Both the position numbers and the translations under genes were made by a program. From NCBI GenBank assembly GCA_037443425.1, contig JBBIOI010000017.1:1-38913 (forward strand): a stretch of DNA of 38,913 bases. Reading direction: 5' to 3'. The stretch is from JBBIOI01 sp037443425 (GTDB lineage Bacteria > Desulfobacterota > BSN033 > UBA1163). The notes below the pieces were generated by a model. That model was not told the origin of the DNA. It did no database searches and saw only the letters and a program-made list of their open reading frames with translations. Each line of letters begins with the position of its first letter. Positions within the stretch are counted from its first letter, which is position 1. Below, piece after piece: positions 36,901 to 38,913 of the stretch.

Positions 36901-38913
36901 CTGATGGAAGCCGGGATTTCTCTTTATCGCTGGATAGATCAGAGTGCAGGGACATTTGAAGAGGTGGAACTGCCATCTGATGCAGATTTCGTAAATCTAT
37001 CCGACCTTCTTACATTACATAGCCACGATCTTGGCGATGCCATTGAAATGGGATTCTTATCTCAGAGCGAGTTTAATGCGGGTAAGATTTTAAACATATC
37101 TTCACTTGAATCAGCAGGTCTAATCGCAGAAGGTGCACTTGATTCTTTAGGTGTACCAACAATCTCGCTTGGAGATCTACTTAGTTCTGATCTGGTAAGT
37201 GTGACGATTACAGACCTTATTAGCAATGGTCTTGTTGGCCGCTCTGACCTTATTAATCTTCCCGAGGTATCGGCTCAGAATCTCGGGTTTAATGGCTTTG
37301 GTATATATGATTTTGTCGATTTAGGAATATTATCGCAGAGCGATATCGTAGATTTTAGCTACGACCTTCTTAATATAAAAGACCTGCCAATTGATCTGGG
37401 ATTTGACCTGGGAGATGTGCTTGAGCTAAGCACTACTGCGACTGCAGATGCTCGTGTTACAGTCGAGGCAGGATTTGAATGGATTATAGATTTTGATGGT
37501 CCAACAGGTGAAGAGGGAATCACATTCCTTATCAATAATCCACATTTTACAGGCCGTGCCTCGCTCGATGTAGAAGACCTTGAATTTATGGCAAAGTTGG
37601 GATTCATTGAACTCACTGCTGGTGGAGCTGGGACAGACTCAGGGGTCCATCTTTTTGCAGAGGCAACAATTACACTTGATGAAGATGGAAATATAGAGAC
37701 CGAAGATGACAGGCAATTTTCATTTACAGACCTAATAAGCGGTGGTCTTTTTGATAACCTACTTTTCGACTTTACTGGTTATGGTGAGGCACGTTTAAAG
37801 GGGCTGGATATCAGTCCAAACTTCCCGGGACTTGATGAGAGCGGACTCAATAATATGGAAATATCGATTACAATCCCTGATCTTTTGAACTGGGATGTAG
37901 TTGAAGTGATTACCCAGGGAGAGGCAACCCAGCAGGAGATTGATCAGCATCTTGAGCAGGACCATGTTGTCATTATTATTCCGGATTTTTCTGATGCCTT
38001 CAATATCAGGGATTTAGATTTTGCAAGCATTATAGAGGCGATAAGAACAGGTATCGATTTTATTGAGACTGCGCTTGAAGGGACATCATTTTACACGACA
38101 GAGATCCCGATTATTAATCGGAAAGTGAGCGATGCATTCGAATTTGTTGATGACCTCCTTGAGAAGGTTGAGGAGGCCTCAGAGGATCCAGCCTCTGCTA
38201 TTCAGAAGGTTGAAGATATTATAGAGGATGCACTCGGTCTTACTGACAACAATAGCCTACCGGTGGATGAGCAGAAATTTTCCCTCTCACTTGATGGAGA
38301 TGATATTCTAAAACTTCACATCCAGTGGGATAAACTTCTTTCTGACCTGATCGGTGAAGAGTATACAAATCTTAGCTTTGCACTTAACCTTGGCGATATT
38401 ATCAGTATGTTTGGTGGCTCAATTGGTTCAGGCTGGGATTTTATAAATGAGCTTATATCAGCAGGTGCTGATATATCGTGGGATGCATTTGTTGAAATGG
38501 CAGTTGATATCGGAATCGATTTTAGTGACATCATGAGTGGAGATGTAGATTTCTTCCTCTATGATTATGATGATAAGGGAACTACCACTACAACTGATGA
38601 TACTGGAACAAGAGTTACAATTGGTCTCAAGGTTGAGGGGACAAATCTTGAGCTCATGTTCAATCCATTTGGTATCGGTGTAGTAGATGGATCAGCATAT
38701 CTTGGTGCACTAACTTATGACAATGGTCACAATTATTATACAGATGGGGCAAGGGTTACATCAGCAGATTTTGCTACTTTTACACTGGCGATTGATCAGC
38801 AGTCAGGTTCAGGTGATGACGGCCGTTTTTATCTCTTCAGTGAAAGTATTGGCAACAATTTTACATATAATCTTGTAGGTGGATTCGATATATATCTGCC
38901 ACTTGAGATTCCT
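27940..38913 (+). CDS. giant LEPR-XLL-type surface/secreted repeat protein, 3-prime end outside the window
   Basis: An open frame of exactly 3658 codons, read in one phase with no stop to the window edge. TGGAGG lies 6 bases before the ATG. Residues 1-35 form a basic leader ending in LEQLEPRILLS, the LEPR-x-LL motif found at the N-terminus of very large bacterial proteins of unknown function. Residues about 217-1545 are mostly tandem 11-residue units (LEDLVDQGLIS, LSELIEEGLIT, LRRLIQNGLIS). Beta-rich modules follow (about 1560-2780). A second lead-in starts at 2803, a second undecapeptide tract runs to about 3145, and another beta module carries on to the edge. The repeated FLYDYDD motif is at 1928 and 3539. 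The protein is acidic and I saw no Cys. Surface or extracellular location is inferred; no secretion genes are in view. Confidence 0.93.
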   Translation, partial: MSLSRSLMRFRRRNRMASPRPNRVHLEQLEPRILLSDFTYSAIAGSALDATLRMKRVDDVDTLQLINNVNQSVLQSQALSETTAVNITGGNQSDKLIVDFRNPFSIPINFTDTATDNDTLQVIGNETYPLTVTGKDSGQIANINYSGIENLRVGNLSDFVKLGEEGLNNLFNQLKGWLENISSAEGFNIDIPFIDASFSDVMDFRTAFEVAFQSEIDFEKIGSLQDFVEEITNAGLIPAGESVSFDPLTQTSTIPIKFEMDLDNLSLRDLDELGLLNLGVLEEEGLIRVGQYIDPDNLLDNGYVSIKQLAGLGLLDNSILDWDEIDTDALIDAGIIGPSALEAEGLTGALVDMDELIDSGLVTLGELADAGFITIDSITGNLGFIRDINLFATNVAHLGFDLESQATLEDLVDIDDLISSGLTTLENLFNTGLLDLGDINIDSLGISDLISSGIASLEDLVDQGLISANDFLSSTRINISNLLSETATSLSELIEEGLITLSDFSSSTMVNATAIFTNGIATLTEMVDEGLLEIDDFVNVSLSAADIISRGLATEFQLNYHHLIEGGNVSLHALVNSGVVTLRRLIQNGLISYTNLATSSFSLVELLNSGVARLEELANAGLLNVSNLITNSLSIQNLINTGLVNISDLVSNNLVGLSDLGLDEIDIPALIESGLSDLGDLVSSNLLNLTNVTVQEFLADQVSGLGDISGLITSGSIIDLDEILENTPIKLSHLIYFGIIDHNDIRPLGNVDRDDLLESQIIDRSLLERNAIADIIAMGYLDMEDLADLNLIDSDNISDLPLADLDLFGFSRSLIDELDSLGYVVDGDRVNISLLEQHANIKISDLLRFGLIKEADLKSNLSDVLLDDIFIQGRINKRAFLESNILEEAILEPYITQDGSGNDIVSISDLTTNNIASLSELIKAGLLSIDDFNLTGLTVNKTDLLSTGLITQERLNKYGLVKTGTPDYVLVNQVIALGLVSLSDLAHHGIVTNTNLITSDIELSKLIASNIVGERALSDEGFGESDSLDIEDLLSTTFTGGVTISEDDLIQAGLIAKKDFYKESIISLKALVNAGIVDETSLIPDSYISLEKLISSDVVAKTYIESEGLEDSSGYISIEDLLSDIHLSFEDLVTSTVLRPKDFVNKVFELEDLEVAQIDGDPLFEEGELDHLVHVGTVPLSTLLDSILFDKTLYDYVQHEFVGLFDFENIDIDVSEVETTFGVDVDDALGPTVGLYSLIASDTAGVNLLNLIHMGFVGRDDLKNPDMELDIVELEDSILFEEGDLNNYISAYEVYLYDLVDEAYIGDLVTLGFLSVDDLIIRNFGNLSELVEEGILGRDSFKNITISATELVASGLVTMNDLNLHNLVRGGNVSLYNLVNSGLVSLSSLIDEGLVEENDLSSDVVARKKEDVLRSDVLDLALLEDSSLITGPDTSSVRINGSGSLLSSGLVTFQGLVISGAIDPSFLDPSATIDKDDLISSGLVSSSDLIRAGLISEDDLIITSIDIQDLINTGAISQDRLSNIDMLVSLGILSETEANTYNPDYFGLKKYTISLSGNYGPTLTGLASNVQADLQVTLSSKFDLLAQFESGQGDPTEGELSWFVDNVELSGSVLYDESGIEVPARLGFIGVQLGNVDGDVHVDINETSIIDEDGNPATTSDRRFSLEELDNTFEHVLRTGLTGEANATLQGITVDPGLFGLSSAPSSEIQFEVADLSRSKTDSNYITLSMEDIPDAFRIYEYLRLDDLMTEILRGRNYVFQAFDKLPFWVTDPNSPIYDLLSDVTIPVINKSPRELLGFINKIEEAVSRAERALLDPENDIQHLVGFIMDKLGLDIETDSDIFSVSVDGDVLRMRLNLEEYVSKSLPFNFDLSAFADLIGGLPEISGIDDLIALQGSGEVNFSAFAGIRIEAGVDVSGRSAGLPVDVFLYDYDDRGTSDTSDDIGTKVEAGFKLLGQNLNLGFEIFDSIGLSAENGTITIDADGNPATNPELSNPQDRSDFVTVSFILDQQPGTGVTDDGKYRFDETLIGDNVNFTGVTGRFDLTLPLTIDVFGTEIELSTPLRIRTNPVYGDEGLEQIFLHLFGLEGAGSEFPVTIEAPDITSELGNLTDSVIRTLLEEIAGFIADLKDQFLNTGFLDLEIPGTGRTIGSFFEDATVSDSGIPGFEEAEGLEAFLDIDRYIFSYLDTIKWVGVDSVADGGVTVSEIWTGLANFLRDHWMITLPGIGSQGNPSFFTVDSSGDELSISVNIPYTISDTIPIALGADLDAVGLEFDTSLDLAFTISTGLSFDFTIDLGGENSSFNFNEFFFDASLNANNIDLGISYEIIDLTTHVGSDYGDLSLNLGGSIYIEDGDFVFNHEHNRANTQTFENNISLYLPLTLVIGGGGVELGHISFGDTDFYDGVLDPGFSADLREIGGILNEAAFLVLDLLGEEIENIKGDLVPIYDTDGSVISEGNEFLTMTIPGTDVSINRILGIENLLDIGKYIRHYLRPELGSSGFERDLTIPLGNPGAAGESGTNYYGPDGPTIGGLFDYLQANWIPTLGGQAGGLSWDPIMDGDEVVGVNITFSQDFPFERVIGLNFGEEAESIGLSIEGDMELNLNVDIDLQMSLSFNWDTDEIEFAIDHLIFQGHASVDDIVVGASIGPLSVSLGKDSGEKGRLSLDLGAQVSYNPDDGVTFTPTPNTATDHNNYIDAQLPVYASIGDVTFGGSGNPPRLSLSGTIFPSAGGPPLSFSHENMDQLLDFSDFNIGSLIAIIQSTLDWLSSFTNTDFMQYEIPIINKNVGELFDFASSLADKMSAIDFERIESVQDFIEEFSEAGILPEGLNVVYDTVNRTLNLPVNFDFNFSDLNLRNLANLGDFSYQKLLDLGAINPTDMFDKDTILDGLLGMLKTPLRELARFELIDLSFFNPAKTISISALEDLELIEEGALPGTSITLSNLLNSDEVNVSLQQLFDTDLLSAADFIPGKKIDFDDLISSRLISADDLMEAGISLYRWIDQSAGTFEEVELPSDADFVNLSDLLTLHSHDLGDAIEMGFLSQSEFNAGKILNISSLESAGLIAEGALDSLGVPTISLGDLLSSDLVSVTITDLISNGLVGRSDLINLPEVSAQNLGFNGFGIYDFVDLGILSQSDIVDFSYDLLNIKDLPIDLGFDLGDVLELSTTATADARVTVEAGFEWIIDFDGPTGEEGITFLINNPHFTGRASLDVEDLEFMAKLGFIELTAGGAGTDSGVHLFAEATITLDEDGNIETEDDRQFSFTDLISGGLFDNLLFDFTGYGEARLKGLDISPNFPGLDESGLNNMEISITIPDLLNWDVVEVITQGEATQQEIDQHLEQDHVVIIIPDFSDAFNIRDLDFASIIEAIRTGIDFIETALEGTSFYTTEIPIINRKVSDAFEFVDDLLEKVEEASEDPASAIQKVEDIIEDALGLTDNNSLPVDEQKFSLSLDGDDILKLHIQWDKLLSDLIGEEYTNLSFALNLGDIISMFGGSIGSGWDFINELISAGADISWDAFVEMAVDIGIDFSDIMSGDVDFFLYDYDDKGTTTTTDDTGTRVTIGLKVEGTNLELMFNPFGIGVVDGSAYLGALTYDNGHNYYTDGARVTSADFATFTLAIDQQSGSGDDGRFYLFSESIGNNFTYNLVGGFDIYLPLEIP
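28801..32560 (+). repeat. tandem 11-residue (33-base) coding repeats, first tract
   Basis: In frame, units of 11 residues follow the pattern L-x-[DE]-L-[IV]-x-x-G-L-[IV]-[ST]. Runs without any spacing occur at 29278-29580, for example ISDLISSGIAS, LEDLVDQGLIS, ANDFLSSTRIN, ISNLLSETATS, LSELIEEGLIT. Ten-residue variants and short insertions appear between runs. The DNA copies are diverged, so the period shows at the protein level only. Confidence 0.85.
36481..37380 (+). repeat. tandem 11-residue coding repeats, second shorter tract
   Basis: The same LxxLIxxxLIS pattern returns after the second lead-in (VSLQQLFDTDLLSAADF, IDFDDLISSRLISADDLMEAGIS, TISLGDLLSSDLVS, TITDLISNGLVG). It is about one quarter the length of the first tract and more diverged. 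Confidence 0.75.

Overview
The window is an AT-rich chromosomal segment of an anaerobic Gram-negative bacterium. A Desulfobacterota/Syntrophales-like or Nitrospirota-like host is the best guess (inference). The grounds are an oxygen-sensitive 2-hydroxyacyl-CoA dehydratase-type enzyme with its ATPase activator, two Bug-type tricarboxylate-transport receptors, the miaA-hfq pair, and a giant LEPR-XLL-type surface protein.

Layout. 1-1.87 kb is a toxin-antitoxin graveyard: an intact vapBC-type pair with a 4-base overlap, a hicA broken by three in-frame stops, and a probable hicB tail. 1.87-13.3 kb is one long plus-strand run: CinA-like protein, Nudix hydrolase, two dehydratase-type subunits and their activator (1-16 base gaps), a LUD-domain protein, purH, purD, then a DmlA/LeuB-like dehydrogenase, an LsrF-like aldolase and a zinc alcohol dehydrogenase. 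13.3-16.7 kb, minus strand, holds mnmG, a QueG-like iron-sulfur protein and a GAF-Fis regulator. 16.9-20.1 kb, plus strand, is a housekeeping run: miaA, hfq, scpB, an rluB-type pseudouridine synthase and a polyprenol/diacylglycerol-kinase-like membrane protein. An unrecognised protein converges on it at 20.05-20.94 kb.

21.2-26.3 kb is an accessory block bracketed by two multi-part repeat clusters that are largely inverted copies of each other. Inside are a GIY-YIG/DUF123 protein, an MFS exporter, a Bug receptor, a phosphodiester-glycosidase-domain secreted protein and a LuxR regulator. A second Bug receptor lies just outside.

27.6-38.9 kb is the most unusual part. A PilZ (c-di-GMP receptor-type) gene with a TTG start is followed 35 bases later by an open reading frame of exactly 3658 codons that runs off the window without a stop. 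Its product begins with a basic leader and an LEPR-x-LL motif, and I saw no cysteine in it. It alternates long tracts of an 11-residue repeat (consensus LxxLIxxGLIS) with beta-rich modules. The arrangement lead-in, undecapeptide tract, beta module occurs twice. I infer a c-di-GMP-linked giant surface or secreted protein with a possibly undescribed short-helix solenoid fold.
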